The notes below the pieces were generated by a model, which saw only the letters and a list, made by a program, of their open reading frames with translations, had not been told where the DNA came from and searched no databases. This document shows positions 19,095-28,056 of a stretch of 64,000 nucleotides of DNA, piece by piece. This DNA comes from JBHENC01 sp046262295 (GTDB lineage Bacteria > Acidobacteriota > Blastocatellia > Pyrinomonadales > Pyrinomonadaceae). Location of the stretch: contig JBHENC010000011.1 in NCBI GenBank assembly GCA_046262295.1, forward strand, positions 71,827 to 135,826, in the 5' to 3' direction. A program made the translations under genes and the position numbers. Numbering within the stretch: the first letter of the stretch is position 1; each line of letters opens with the position of its first letter.

Positions 19095-19183
19095 ACGGCC
19101 TGCGTATTGTAGTATAAGAGTTTGCCGGAAAAGAGGTTGGCGGTCTTTATAAGAGTGGATAAGTTTCGGGAACCGCAGGCCGT
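19095..19183. repeat. Inverted repeat in the moxR/pilin divergent region
   Basis: ACGGCCTGCG (19095-19104) and its exact complement CGCAGGCCGT (19174-19183) flank 69 bases that contain the pilin promoter candidate. This could be a regulator site or a large leader hairpin. Nothing decides between these. Confidence 0.4.
19122..19151 (+). promoter_or_regulatory. Candidate sigma-70 promoter of the pilin gene
   Basis: TTGCCG and TTTATA with 18 bases between them, about 65 bases upstream of the pilin start. No convincing sigma-54 element was found although many pilins use one. Confidence 0.4.
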
Positions 19184-19216
19184 CCGGCTCGTGCAATCAT
19201 TTCGGAGGAGATGTGT

Positions 19217-19696
19217 ATGCAACACGCCAGAAGACAACACACGCGCGCGCGCGGCTTTTCGCTGATCGAACTCTTGATCGTCGTCGCCATCATCGGCATC
19301 CTGATCGCCATCATCGTTCCGGCCTATAATAAGACGATTCAAAAGGCGAATGAAACCAACGCCATCGGCGCGCTCCGCACCATTCAGAGCGAGCAGGCCA
19401 AGTTTGCGATGGACAAAAAAGGCAGCTACGGAACATTTGAAGAATTAATCAAAGCGGGCTACTTAGACCCCAGCTACGCGGGCGAAGAACCCGTCGTGCG
19501 CGGTTATATCTTCAAAATGAAAGTCACACCGAGAGGCTCCGGCAGCCAGATAGCGACATGGTCTGTCAACGCCGACCCGCAGCAGGCCGACGGCGTCAAC
19601 GCGACCGGCAAACGCCATTTCTACGCCGGATCGGATGTCGGCGGCATTCGCGTCAACAGCGAACAACCGGCCACATCAAACGACGAACCGCTCTAA
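19217..19696 (+). CDS. Type IV pilin-like prepilin with N-methylation motif
   Basis: 159 residues. A short basic leader is followed by the class III signal RGFSLIELLIVVAIIGILIA. Prepilin peptidase should cut between G and F, and E5 of the mature chain is present. The hydrophobic helix is followed by a short C-terminal globular domain without a cysteine pair. GGAGGAG directly abuts an ATG at 19211, so the next ATG at 19217, six bases after the Shine-Dalgarno, is the likely start. It may be the major pilin or a type II secretion pseudopilin. No other pilus genes are nearby. Confidence 0.9.
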   Translation: MQHARRQHTRARGFSLIELLIVVAIIGILIAIIVPAYNKTIQKANETNAIGALRTIQSEQAKFAMDKKGSYGTFEELIKAGYLDPSYAGEEPVVRGYIFKMKVTPRGSGSQIATWSVNADPQQADGVNATGKRHFYAGSDVGGIRVNSEQPATSNDEPL

Positions 19697-19787
19697 AGCG
19701 AGCAGTTCGAGCAAGGCATCAGTTGATACCACGCTTGACGCTTCGCGCTGCGCCTTGTTAGCATAACGCTTCTTTTTAATCGTCTTT

Positions 19788-19862
19788 GCCCGCTTAGCTC
19801 AGTGGTAGAGCACTCGCTTCACACGCGATAGGTCAGAAGTTCAAGTCTTCTAGCGGGCACCA
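19788..19862 (+). tRNA. tRNA-Val (anticodon CAC)
   Basis: Complete cloverleaf: acceptor GCCCGCT pairs with AGCGGGC, D-arm GCTC/GAGC, anticodon loop TTCACAC giving CAC (reads GUG), T-arm AGAAG-TTCAAGT-CTTCT, and encoded ACCA at the 3' end. A hairpin terminator follows at 19880. Confidence 0.97.
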
Positions 19863-19879
19863 ACATTTTCAGCCAAAAG

Positions 19880-19908
19880 AAAAAGCAGCCCTAACGCGGC
19901 TGCTTTTT
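19880..19908 (+). terminator. Rho-independent terminator after tRNA-Val
   Basis: Perfect stem AAAAAGCAGCC / GGCTGCTTTTT with a 7-base loop and a U-tract. The symmetry lets it also terminate transcription arriving from the minus-strand gene at 20022-20237. Confidence 0.9.
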
Positions 19909-20021
19909 GTGTGTCCATTCGGAATATTGTTTGAGAACTGTTTGGAAGCGCGGGCTTCGGATGGGTTTCGTTGGACGATCCTTTATCGGGAAAATTCTTA
20001 AATCGCCGGGCAGCCGCCACC

Positions 20022-20237
20022 TTAGGGTTTTTCTTTTTTGTGGTCTTCCCTTTTCCTGTCGTTCTGATCCCTGTCGGAAGGTGGCGGCCCCTGTTTTGGG
20101 GAGACCACGACCTTCGGCGGCGGGTCTTTCGGCGGCAGTTTTTGCTCGTCTCTGCCTCTGCCCTGCGCAAATGCGCCGACGGCCACCATGCAGAGCATCG
20201 CGGCGGCAACCAGCATTCGCTTCATATCGGTCATCAT
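20022..20237 (-). CDS. Small secreted proline/lysine-rich hypothetical protein
   Basis: 71 residues. A signal peptide (MKRMLVAAAMLCMVAVGAFA, preceded by a few residues) is followed by a charged, proline-rich tail (KLPPKDPPPKVVVSP, DRDQNDRKREDHKKEKP). GAGGAG lies 8 bases before the first ATG. An alternative start is the ATG at 20225. I do not recognise the family. The mature chain is probably disordered and periplasmic. It ends before the bidirectional terminator at 19880-19908. Confidence 0.6.
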   Translation of the reverse strand: MMTDMKRMLVAAAMLCMVAVGAFAQGRGRDEQKLPPKDPPPKVVVSPKQGPPPSDRDQNDRKREDHKKEKP

Positions 20238-20470
20238 CTTAAATTCTCCTCATGTTGGCAATTCACATGAGCGCGCATGGGAAGGAGAAGAGACGCGCCG
20301 TCTGCGGCGTTTAATTCAGCAATATCAATGCCACGCTCGCCCGCGCTCCATCCCGGTGCATTTACCGTCTAAAGCTACCTTCGCAATCAACCCGGCGCAC
20401 GCTTTCCGATGCTTTCCGCACCGTATCGTGCATTATAAATGCCGAGTAATCAAGCCTTTTCGGTTGCACC

Positions 20471-22747
20471 TCAGCGCGTCACGCCGATTCGCAAACTGCC
20501 GACGTTTCCGTTCGCATCGAAAGCGCGCAACGAAATCGTGTGGTCGCCCGCGCCCGCGAGCGGCAGGTCGAGCGTGTAGCGTTCGCGCGCGCTGTCGGCC
20601 AATCCATCTTCGGGAAAGACCGCGCGCCATGCGCCGCCGTCAACACTCACATCCGCGCGCCTGACCATGCCGGAAGCATCCTCTACATCGAAGGCCACGC
20701 GCGCACTGTCACCTGTCACGCGCGCATCTCCCACGCGGCGCACAACCGGCGGCGTGTTGTCCAGATCGAGCGGTTCGCTGGTGCGTTCGCCCGTCAAAGC
20801 CTGTCCCGCAGGATTGTCCGGCGCATCGGAAGCGATGATTTTGAACACGTAGCGCCCGTCGGCGAGCGCCGCGCCGTCCACCGTGTAAAAATTGTCGCGC
20901 AACTTGTCTTTCAGTAAGCGAAACGAATTCTCGTTCAACGCGCGATAGTAAATAGAGTATTCCAGCGTGTCGCCGTTGCGGTCTTCCGCCTGCCATTGCA
21001 GCGAGCGCGCACCGCGCTGAAAAAGGCGACGCGGCGGAACCTGCACGACCGGAGAAAAGAGCGACGGATCAAGCCCGGAAGATTCGACGTTCGGATCAAC
21101 TTGAACCAGAATCGCCGGTTGCAAACCGACGCCAACGGGCAAAGCCGTGATCGAAACCAACTCCGGCGCGACATTGCGCGGCAGATACGCGAGGCTCACG
21201 CCTTCGACGCGCGCGTTTGCATTTTCAGTAACGGCGTGTGTAACAGCCGATCCTGCGGCAATTGCAGGAAGGCGGCGCAGGGTAGCGCGCCATTGAATAA
21301 AACGCGCACGCGGGCTGGTAATCTGCGCGCCTGAAGAGTCGGTGTAAGGCGCACTCCAATCGCTCCACGTCGCATCCGGGCGCTCCGTGTTTCCGCTGCG
21401 CGTTTGCAATTGCGCGAGTCCGCTTCCGCGCCACCAGATGCGTCCCCAAGTGGCGACGAGTTTGGCATCACGGACAGGCGATTCGTATGTGCCCTCATTT
21501 GTCTTTTCGGAATTGAAGCGAAATAATTTTCCGGCGTTGCTGGAGGCCGCAAACAGATCGCCGCCGCGCGCGGCGAACGCGGAAATCTGCCCTTCTGTGG
21601 ATTGCAACAGAAGCGTGCTGCGCCCGTCGTACGTCACCGAATAGATGCGCCCTTTGTCGGACGTGCCGATCAGAACATTATTCGTTTGCGGCGCAACGGC
21701 GATAGCGAAGGCCGTGACCGAGTTTGAGTTCCACAAAACATCCGTGCCGCCATCCGGCTGAATGCGATAGACGGCGCTGCGCGAGTTTGATAGATCGTTA
21801 CGACTCGCACGCGCGCCCGCAGGCTGAAACTGCGCCGTCGCGCCGCTCTCGTCCGTTGCCGTGATAACGGCGGTCGCGGTCACGGAACCATCCGTTGATG
21901 AGACGGAAGGATTGGCGGAAGACGTGGACGCGGCGGCGGGCGCACGCGAACTGGAGGCGGCATCGCTGAGCGCGAGCGCGTAGATTGATCCGTCGGGCGC
22001 GGGCGCGAGCGCGTGAATCTCGCGCAGCGAAGAATCATAAAGAGCAAAGGCTTTGCCGTCCGGCGCGATGCGTAACACAAGCCCGCCCGGATCAGTGCCC
22101 GCGATCAAATCGCCCGTCGCGCTGACCGCAAGCGAAATGATATGCGTCTGGCTCGTGTCCAAAAGCAAAGAAGCTTCCGGCTTAGCATTGCCTGCGCGCA
22201 CGCGGTACAGCTTGCCTTTGTCGCCCGTGCCGATGGCGAGCGATCCGTCCGGCAATGCGGCGAGCGACCAGATATATTTTTCTTTCGGCTCGAAATAAAC
22301 TTCGGCGCGATTCGTCGCGGCATCAATGCGATAAACTTTTCCGTCGGGCGATGTGCCCGCGTAAATCGCGCCGTCGCGCCCGATGGCGAGCGCGGTCACG
22401 TCCAGTTCCGGCGCGTCGTAAACGAGCGTGCCTTTGCCGTCCGGCGCGACGCGGTAAACGCGCCCGTCATGGCCTGTGCCCAGATAAATATTCCCTGCGG
22501 AATCCGCCGCGCTCGACCAGACGTAAGGCTGCTCGGTGTTAAAGACTTGCGCAAGGCGCGGCGCGAGCACCAGCGCGCCCGTGTCTGTGACGGAGACGCC
22601 GCGCGCCTCACCGCGCAAAATTTCCTCACGCGAATTTGTTTCCCAGATCACAGGCTCGCTCGCCAGAGCATGGGCGGAGAAGAAAGTTAAGGTGAAAAGA
22701 ATGGCGATGAAATTGGCGGCGTGGTTCGTTAAATTTTTGATTGGCAT
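20471..22747 (-). CDS. Secreted beta-propeller protein with C-terminal Ig-like domain
   Basis: 758 residues with a signal peptide (about 1-29, ending ALA). Residues about 70-470 hold propeller-type repeats with the pattern D-G-x-I-Y-x-G-T-x-D-G-K/R-V-Y-R (GNIYLGTGHDGRVYRV, GAIYAGTSPDGKVYRI, GSLAIGTGDKGKLYRV). A middle all-beta region is followed by an Ig/fibronectin-like end (VEDASGMVRRADVSVDGGAW, GDHTISLRAFDANGN). It is probably a surface or periplasmic binding protein. Partner and function are unknown. It lies 40 bases downstream of the ThiF-like gene and may be co-transcribed. Confidence 0.8.
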   Translation of the reverse strand: MPIKNLTNHAANFIAILFTLTFFSAHALASEPVIWETNSREEILRGEARGVSVTDTGALVLAPRLAQVFNTEQPYVWSSAADSAGNIYLGTGHDGRVYRVAPDGKGTLVYDAPELDVTALAIGRDGAIYAGTSPDGKVYRIDAATNRAEVYFEPKEKYIWSLAALPDGSLAIGTGDKGKLYRVRAGNAKPEASLLLDTSQTHIISLAVSATGDLIAGTDPGGLVLRIAPDGKAFALYDSSLREIHALAPAPDGSIYALALSDAASSSRAPAAASTSSANPSVSSTDGSVTATAVITATDESGATAQFQPAGARASRNDLSNSRSAVYRIQPDGGTDVLWNSNSVTAFAIAVAPQTNNVLIGTSDKGRIYSVTYDGRSTLLLQSTEGQISAFAARGGDLFAASSNAGKLFRFNSEKTNEGTYESPVRDAKLVATWGRIWWRGSGLAQLQTRSGNTERPDATWSDWSAPYTDSSGAQITSPRARFIQWRATLRRLPAIAAGSAVTHAVTENANARVEGVSLAYLPRNVAPELVSITALPVGVGLQPAILVQVDPNVESSGLDPSLFSPVVQVPPRRLFQRGARSLQWQAEDRNGDTLEYSIYYRALNENSFRLLKDKLRDNFYTVDGAALADGRYVFKIIASDAPDNPAGQALTGERTSEPLDLDNTPPVVRRVGDARVTGDSARVAFDVEDASGMVRRADVSVDGGAWRAVFPEDGLADSARERYTLDLPLAGAGDHTISLRAFDANGNVGSLRIGVTR

Positions 22748-22787
22748 TAAATTGAAAGTCTAGTGTTGAGATATCTGAAGGCCGCGT

Positions 22788-23807
22788 TTAGTGGCCGACG
22801 TATTTTGCATATAAAGAGCGCGCGACGGCGACATCGTCTGTGCCGCGTATGATGGCGCGCGCGTCTTGAAAAACCGTCAACTCGTAATCGCCCGCGCGAA
22901 AGCGTAGTAGATATGCGTTGGAGTTTACTTCGGCAAGTTCGCTTAACCTGCCCGCGAGCGCCTTCAGATCAATATGCACGGGTTTGGCGGGCGAAATCTG
23001 CACGGCATCGCGCCCGCATAACACCGCCGCGCCGTCAACCGTTTCGGCAGCGAGCGTTTCGTAAATATGACGCACGCACGTCGGGCATTCTGCGGAAGGT
23101 TTACCGAGCGCGATGCGCCGCCACTCGTTGCGCCACACATCGAACTGCATCAGCGATTGGTGCAAAGCAGCGATTCGATTCGTGAGCAGTTTCAGCGTTT
23201 CCGTTACCTGCACCGCGGCGACGACGCTGATGATCGGCATAATCACTCCGGCCGTGTCACACGTCGGAGCGGAAGCGGCGGGCGGCGCTTCTTCAAAGAT
23301 ACAGCGTAGGCACGGCGTCTCGTGCGGGCGCACGGTCATCGTCACACCGTAGGAGCCGACCGCCGCACCGTAAACCCACGTCGTCGCGTGTTTGACGCAC
23401 GCATCGTTAATCAAATAGCGCGTCGCAAAATTATCGGTTCCGTCAAGCACGACATCGCAACTCTTTATGAGGCGTTCGATGTTCGCGCGATTTACGTCAA
23501 CGACTTCGGCTTCGGTTTCGATTTCGGAATTTATCGCAGCGATGCGGCTCGCACAGGCGACGGCTTTCGGTAAACGATTGCGCGCATCGGCTTCCGTGAA
23601 CATCGTTTGACGCTGAAGATTGGAGGCTTCCACAAAATCACGATCCACAATGCGCAGGCGTCCGACACCGGCGCGCGCGAGAGCTTCGGCTTGCGCCGAG
23701 CCGAGCGCGCCGCACCCGATAATCGCCACCCGCGCAGCCAGCAAACGCCGCTGCCCTTCCCTGCCGATGCCGTCGAATAAAATCTGTCGGCTGTAACGCT
23801 CGTTCAT
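22788..23807 (-). CDS. ThiF/MoeB/HesA family adenylyltransferase (E1-like)
   Basis: 339 residues from the ATG at 23807 (MNERYSRQILFDGIGREGQ). The frame is open further upstream but through repeat DNA. The ATP-binding Rossmann motif VAIIGCGALGSAQAEALARAG, the RIVDRDFVEASNLQRQ arginine-finger region, DGTDNFATRYLINDAC and the zinc cysteine pairs CLRC and CPTC are all present. It should adenylate the C-terminal glycine of a ubiquitin-like sulphur carrier (MoaD or ThiS). The C-terminal about 90 residues are not a clear rhodanese domain. No carrier gene is adjacent, so MoeB and ThiF roles cannot be separated. Confidence 0.9.
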   Translation of the reverse strand: MNERYSRQILFDGIGREGQRRLLAARVAIIGCGALGSAQAEALARAGVGRLRIVDRDFVEASNLQRQTMFTEADARNRLPKAVACASRIAAINSEIETEAEVVDVNRANIERLIKSCDVVLDGTDNFATRYLINDACVKHATTWVYGAAVGSYGVTMTVRPHETPCLRCIFEEAPPAASAPTCDTAGVIMPIISVVAAVQVTETLKLLTNRIAALHQSLMQFDVWRNEWRRIALGKPSAECPTCVRHIYETLAAETVDGAAVLCGRDAVQISPAKPVHIDLKALAGRLSELAEVNSNAYLLRFRAGDYELTVFQDARAIIRGTDDVAVARSLYAKYVGH

Positions 23808-23816
23808 ATGTTTTGA

Positions 23817-23844
23817 GATGTCGGATGTCAGATGTTGGATGCTA
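23817..23844. repeat. Tandem degenerate heptamers (GATGTCG type)
   Basis: Four head-to-tail 7-base units: GATGTCG, GATGTCA, GATGTTG, GATGCTA. They lie between the aroDE fusion and the ThiF-like gene. The 7-base period is shared with the TTTTCAG-type hairpins at 38652, 45636 and 59664, although the sequence differs. Confidence 0.75.
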
Positions 23845-23881
23845 GGGAATAATTCATGACGTGATTGACTGCGTGCGGCAT

Positions 23882-25486
23882 CTAAAATTTGGGATTCGAC
23901 AACTTTCTTTCTGCGGCTTCGCGCATCACGTCGAAGGGCGCGTCCGCGTTCGTCCATAACTCGAACTGCGCGGCGGCCTGATGCACAAGCATCGAAAGTC
24001 CGCCGATGACTTCGCACCCGGCGATGCGCGCTTCACGCAGGAATCGCGTCTCGAAGGGATTGTAAACCAGATCGTAAACGAGACGCGCGCCATGAAGCTG
24101 ATTGGCAAGGGCTGGCGTTTCATTCTCGAGTGTTCCGCGCGTGCCGAGCGGCGTCGTGTTGATGACAACATCGAAGCCGCAAAGATCAGCGTCGGCAAGT
24201 TGTTCGCATCGCGCATCGAACTTTTCGGCAAGCTCGCCCGCGCGTGTTTGATTGCGTGCGAATAAAGTTACGTTGGCACAGGCCTGTTTCAAACTCCAGA
24301 GCGCACTGCGTGCCGCGCCGCCCGCGCCGAGAATGGCACAACGCGCGTTATGCAAATCGCTCACTCTGTTTTTCAGCGGCGCGAGGAAAGCAGCGGCATC
24401 CGTGTTGTAACCGTGAAGCTCGTCGCGCGCGACGACGATGGTGTTGACGGCTCCGATCTCGCGCGCAACGGGTTCGATCCAATCCAGATGCGGCATGACG
24501 GCGCTTTTGTGCGGCGCGGTCACGCTCAAGCCGCGCACATTCCATTTGATCTCGCGCGTGCGCGGATGAATCATGCGCCGCATGAACTCGCCCGCGTTGC
24601 GTGTCTCAAAGGGAATGTAAACCGCATTCATTCCGCGCGCCGCGAACGCCGCGTCGTGCATCTGCGGCGAGACGGAATGAGCAACCGGAGAACCGATAAG
24701 ACCCGTGATCTGCGTCTGCTCGTTCAACTGGTCAACTCTGTAAAGCTCTCGCAAATCTTTCGCGCTGATCTGTCCGGGCGCGGTCGTGTGCGCTTCGTCA
24801 AGTGCAACGTAGGTGAGAAACGCGCCGCGTGAAGGCGCGAGAATGCGCGTGGCGATTCCGGCTTCGCCCATCGCAATCGCAATCATCTCGCGCTGCTCAA
24901 GACGCGCGCGTTCGAGCAGTTGGAAGACGATGAGGCAATCAATCGCATCATCGGCTTGCACCGCAATCTTCAGCACACGCGCGGGAGTCGCCGCCATGCG
25001 CGTATAAATTTCTTCAAGGTCTGCGGGAACACGCGCGAAGTCGTGATGCGAACAGATAATGCGGCTCCAATCAAACGAAGGATCAAGGTGCGCGTCGTCC
25101 TTCAAAGCGAGTGCGAGATCAAGCTCGATGTCGGCGAAAGTTTCGGCGGCGAGCTTCTGATGCGAAGAATGAAAGGCATATCGCGTCACGTAATCGAGCG
25201 CGCGTTTTCCACCCTGTTCGAGAGGCCGCAGCGTGAGTATGAAAGAACGTCCGCCTTTCAGCCATGCGCTTATCGCGCGCGCAGCTTTCTCAAATTCGTT
25301 CTGCTCAAGGCAATCCAGACGAAGTTCGATGATGTCTGCGACTTCGGCGGCGCGTTCAATCATCTTCGAGATGTCGCGTGCGTGCGTGACGCAGATGGGG
25401 ATGCAGATGCGCGCGGAATTAGATTCATTCATCGAAGACGTTGCGGGGCGATGCGCGAGTTCTGTGGTTTCAGGCAAACGGCGCAT
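23882..25486 (-). CDS. aroDE: Bifunctional 3-dehydroquinate dehydratase (type I) / shikimate dehydrogenase
   Basis: 534 residues with two enzymes fused. Residues about 25-245 are a type I dehydroquinase: ELRLDCLE, the catalytic histidine region IICSHHDF and Schiff-base lysine region ARVLKIAVQA. Residues about 255-530 are shikimate dehydrogenase: GSPVAHSVSPQMHDAAF, then NVRGLSVTAPHKSAVM with the catalytic lysine, NTDAAAFL and NADPH loop ILGAGGAARS. It performs the third and fourth steps of the shikimate pathway. Starts at Met1 or Met19 (25432) are both plausible. Such fusions occur in plants, chlamydiae and some bacteria. It is followed by the ThiF-like gene and preceded by cysK. Confidence 0.93.
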   Translation of the reverse strand: MRRLPETTELAHRPATSSMNESNSARICIPICVTHARDISKMIERAAEVADIIELRLDCLEQNEFEKAARAISAWLKGGRSFILTLRPLEQGGKRALDYVTRYAFHSSHQKLAAETFADIELDLALALKDDAHLDPSFDWSRIICSHHDFARVPADLEEIYTRMAATPARVLKIAVQADDAIDCLIVFQLLERARLEQREMIAIAMGEAGIATRILAPSRGAFLTYVALDEAHTTAPGQISAKDLRELYRVDQLNEQTQITGLIGSPVAHSVSPQMHDAAFAARGMNAVYIPFETRNAGEFMRRMIHPRTREIKWNVRGLSVTAPHKSAVMPHLDWIEPVAREIGAVNTIVVARDELHGYNTDAAAFLAPLKNRVSDLHNARCAILGAGGAARSALWSLKQACANVTLFARNQTRAGELAEKFDARCEQLADADLCGFDVVINTTPLGTRGTLENETPALANQLHGARLVYDLVYNPFETRFLREARIAGCEVIGGLSMLVHQAAAQFELWTNADAPFDVMREAAERKLSNPKF

Positions 25487-25569
25487 CGCCCCGTGTTACA
25501 ACTAAAAGTCAACGACCCAAAGCGCGCACGGATCGCGGCGCGTTTCGCGTTTCATAAATCGATTCGCTA

Positions 25570-26508
25570 CTACTCTGTTTGAAAAAGTTCGTGCGACAAA
25601 TAACGTTCGCCGAAATCGCAGATGATCGAGACGACACGCTTGCCCGCCCCCAGTTCGCGCGCCACTTCGCGCGCCGCCCACGTGATCGCGCCTGAAGAGA
25701 TGCCGCAAAAGATTCCTTCTTCGCGCGCCAGCCGGCGCGCCATTTCCAGCGAGTCGTTGTAATCCGCGCGGATGACTTGATCCACCACCGAGGCGTCGTA
25801 GTTGCGCGGCACAAAGCCCGCGCCGATGCCCTGAATTTTATTGGGGCCGGGTTCGCCGCCGGACAAGACGGGCGACGACACGGGTTCGACGGCAACGATA
25901 CGCACGCCGCCGACGCGCTCCTTCAAGACGTGGCCGACGCCGTTGATCGTGCCGCCCGTGCCAACGCCCGCGACGAAAGCATCTATGCGCCCGTCCGTGT
26001 CTTCGAAAATCTCTTCGGCGGTCGTGCGGCGATGAATTTCAGGATTCGCAGGGTTATCGAACTGCGAGAGCGCGTAGCTGTTCGGCGTTTCTTCGGCAAC
26101 GTCGGCGGCCTTTTTGATCGCGCCCTTCATGCCTTCCGCGCCGGGCGTAAGCACGATCTGTGCGCCGAGCGATGCAAGCACGCGGCGACGCTCCGCCGTC
26201 ACGGAATCCGGCATCGTAACGATTAGTTTGTAGCCCTTGACGGCGGCGGCGAAAGCGAGCGCGATGCCTGTGTTACCGGAAGTGGGTTCGATCAATGTCG
26301 TTTCGCCCGCTTTAATATAGCCCGCGCGTTCGGCGGCTTCGATCATCGCCGCACCGATGCGGTCTTTAACCGAGTCCATAGGGTTCTGCGATTCCAGCTT
26401 GGCAATCATCTCCGCAGAGTTCGGGTACGCGATACGATTCAAGCGCACAAGCGGCGTGTAGCCGATCAACTCCAGCATATTATTCGCAATCTTCGGTCTT
26501 TGGGGCAT
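25570..26508 (-). CDS. cysK: Cysteine synthase A (O-acetylserine sulfhydrylase)
   Basis: 312 residues, typical length. This PLP enzyme makes L-cysteine from O-acetylserine and sulphide. The PLP lysine is K48 in SVKDRIG, the substrate loop is EPTSGNTGIALAF and the phosphate loop is GVGTGGTINGVGH. The C-terminal serine ligand lies in SIICDFGERYLS. The loop before the lysine reads NPMD rather than the common NPAA/NPGG. AAGGA precedes the ATG. It is first of a minus-strand run with aroDE and the ThiF-like gene. Confidence 0.95.
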   Translation of the reverse strand: MPQRPKIANNMLELIGYTPLVRLNRIAYPNSAEMIAKLESQNPMDSVKDRIGAAMIEAAERAGYIKAGETTLIEPTSGNTGIALAFAAAVKGYKLIVTMPDSVTAERRRVLASLGAQIVLTPGAEGMKGAIKKAADVAEETPNSYALSQFDNPANPEIHRRTTAEEIFEDTDGRIDAFVAGVGTGGTINGVGHVLKERVGGVRIVAVEPVSSPVLSGGEPGPNKIQGIGAGFVPRNYDASVVDQVIRADYNDSLEMARRLAREEGIFCGISSGAITWAAREVARELGAGKRVVSIICDFGERYLSHELFQTE

Positions 26509-26701
26509 AACAGAATCCTTTCATATATGAAGCCGACGAAATAGAGTTATCCGAATTTCAGAAAACTATACAGCGGCATCGGCAGGCGCGCAAGAAGACC
26601 TATGAGATTTCCATAACAGAAACTTGTGCAAGGCAATTGTTGGGAATTTTTCATTTTCAATTACACCATAAATTGAGAATTCCCGTGTCGGCGCGCTCAG
26701 G

Positions 26702-26746
26702 TAAAAAGAGAAACACCCGCAGATTTAAGTATAGCCTGCGAGTGTT
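26702..26746 (-). terminator. Hairpin terminator after the metzincin-like gene
   Basis: On the minus strand, AACACTCGCAG pairs with CTGCGGGTGTT (one mismatch) around a 13-base loop and is followed by TCTCTTTTTAC. It lies directly after the stop at 26772. Confidence 0.75.
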
Positions 26747-26771
26747 CTTCTAAATTGCAAGAGGCTAAGAG

Positions 26772-28046
26772 CTACGGCGCATGGACGAGAAACACGTCAT
26801 ACGCCCACCTTCCCAAATCGGCATGGTTTGTGCCGTACACCTTCGCGCGATACCGGAAGCTATTGCCATATCTGTCCGTGCGTCTGGATTCTTTGTAATC
26901 GAGCGCAATAGCTTCTATGCCCAGCTCCGGCAAGGTGTGCAACTCACTTGCTTCCGAGCTGCCGTTATGATTCATGTCCTGCCACAGACGAAGCGCAGCG
27001 AAGATGGCATCTTGAACATCAATCATGCCATCCGCATTTCCGCCCCGTGCCGCCGTGTCATACTCGGCTAACGCGAGGAAGCCGTTCGGAGTAGCCGATT
27101 GAGGCTGCGCTGTGAAATTACCGAATAGCTCCGCGCCATCATCTATCTTTCCATTGCCGTTTCGGTCAAGCGCCAGCCATGCGTCATCCGCCTCCGGTGT
27201 CGTCCACGCGATGCGCCCCGCTCGTCCATCACTATTCAAGTCGAAATTGACGCCCGCTTCTCCATCCGTCAAAGAGAATCCGTCGCCTGCAAGGTCAAGG
27301 ATAAGGGGCGAGAGTTGGCACGGTTTATCGGGTGTGTCAACGCACTCGGTTGGATCGCAGTTGCAGGTTCGTGAGTTCCAGAAGCCTTGCGCCGCTCTGC
27401 ATTCACTTAGTTCCCAACTGGTTGCTACGCACGGCGGCGGCGGCGGCGGACAGTAAAGACTACCGACAGCTTGAGTATCACATTCCGTAACGCTGTAAAA
27501 TCCCGAATAAATGAGCGGCCCCATAATTGAGGTGCGAGCGCCACAAGTAGAGCAATTAGTCAGACCGAACGAATGCCCTATCTCGTGCGTCATAGTTTCC
27601 CGCAAGGTCGAAAAGTTATTGCTTCCAAAGTAGATAATGAAATAGTGTGTGCCATCTGAAGCCGTCTGCATGACTTCAGTAGATTCAGCACCTGACTGAT
27701 AAACCCAAACTTTGTCGCCTCCACCAAAAGAAGGTCCGTATTGACTTGATATAAATCCTTCAAAGGTTACATTGGAGCAATTATCTGCTTTATGAGCATT
27801 CCACTCCTGAAACGCCTGTTGCATTACTTCTTGCTGGGAGCTATTGAAGTCACTGTCTCTGAAGTAAACTGTTACGTGGGCAAATAAATTCCAATTGGCT
27901 CTCGGCGGGTCAAAAGAGTAGGGGCCATTGCAAGAGGTTTGGGCTTGTATCTTTGCTCCTAATGCTAGCCAAAAAATAATTAATGTCGCTAAAATCAAGC
28001 AGGTGCCCGCAATGATATGTGGATGTGAGAGATTGTTTTTTTTCAC
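26772..28046 (-). CDS. Secreted metzincin-like metalloprotease with C-terminal calcium-binding repeats
   Basis: 424 residues from a GTG start at 28046 (GAGG upstream), with a signal peptide or anchor helix at 10-35. The catalytic helix THEIGHSFGLTN gives H154, E155 and H158, but the third-ligand position is N164 instead of the usual His or Asp. A Met-turn (SIMGPLIYSG) follows. After a CPPPPPPC linker come EF-hand-like loops LDRNGNGKIDDGAELFG and MNHNGSSEASE, plus LNSDGRAG, as in dockerin/hemolysin-type calcium-binding tails. It lies 10 bases downstream of a lower-GC partner gene. The mixed codon use suggests transfer. Confidence 0.8.
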   Translation of the reverse strand: MKKNNLSHPHIIAGTCLILATLIIFWLALGAKIQAQTSCNGPYSFDPPRANWNLFAHVTVYFRDSDFNSSQQEVMQQAFQEWNAHKADNCSNVTFEGFISSQYGPSFGGGDKVWVYQSGAESTEVMQTASDGTHYFIIYFGSNNFSTLRETMTHEIGHSFGLTNCSTCGARTSIMGPLIYSGFYSVTECDTQAVGSLYCPPPPPPCVATSWELSECRAAQGFWNSRTCNCDPTECVDTPDKPCQLSPLILDLAGDGFSLTDGEAGVNFDLNSDGRAGRIAWTTPEADDAWLALDRNGNGKIDDGAELFGNFTAQPQSATPNGFLALAEYDTAARGGNADGMIDVQDAIFAALRLWQDMNHNGSSEASELHTLPELGIEAIALDYKESRRTDRYGNSFRYRAKVYGTNHADLGRWAYDVFLVHAP

Positions 28047-28056
28047 TTGCTTCCTC

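Noticed and set aside
19044..19216. Sigma-54 promoter for the pilin gene
   Set aside because: No GG-N10-GC pair was found at the right distance. The sigma-70-like pair is better but weak.
20471..22747. Tandem repeats in the beta-propeller gene as a DNA repeat or CRISPR-like array
   Set aside because: The periodicity follows protein blades, spacing is irregular and there are no conserved spacer/repeat units.
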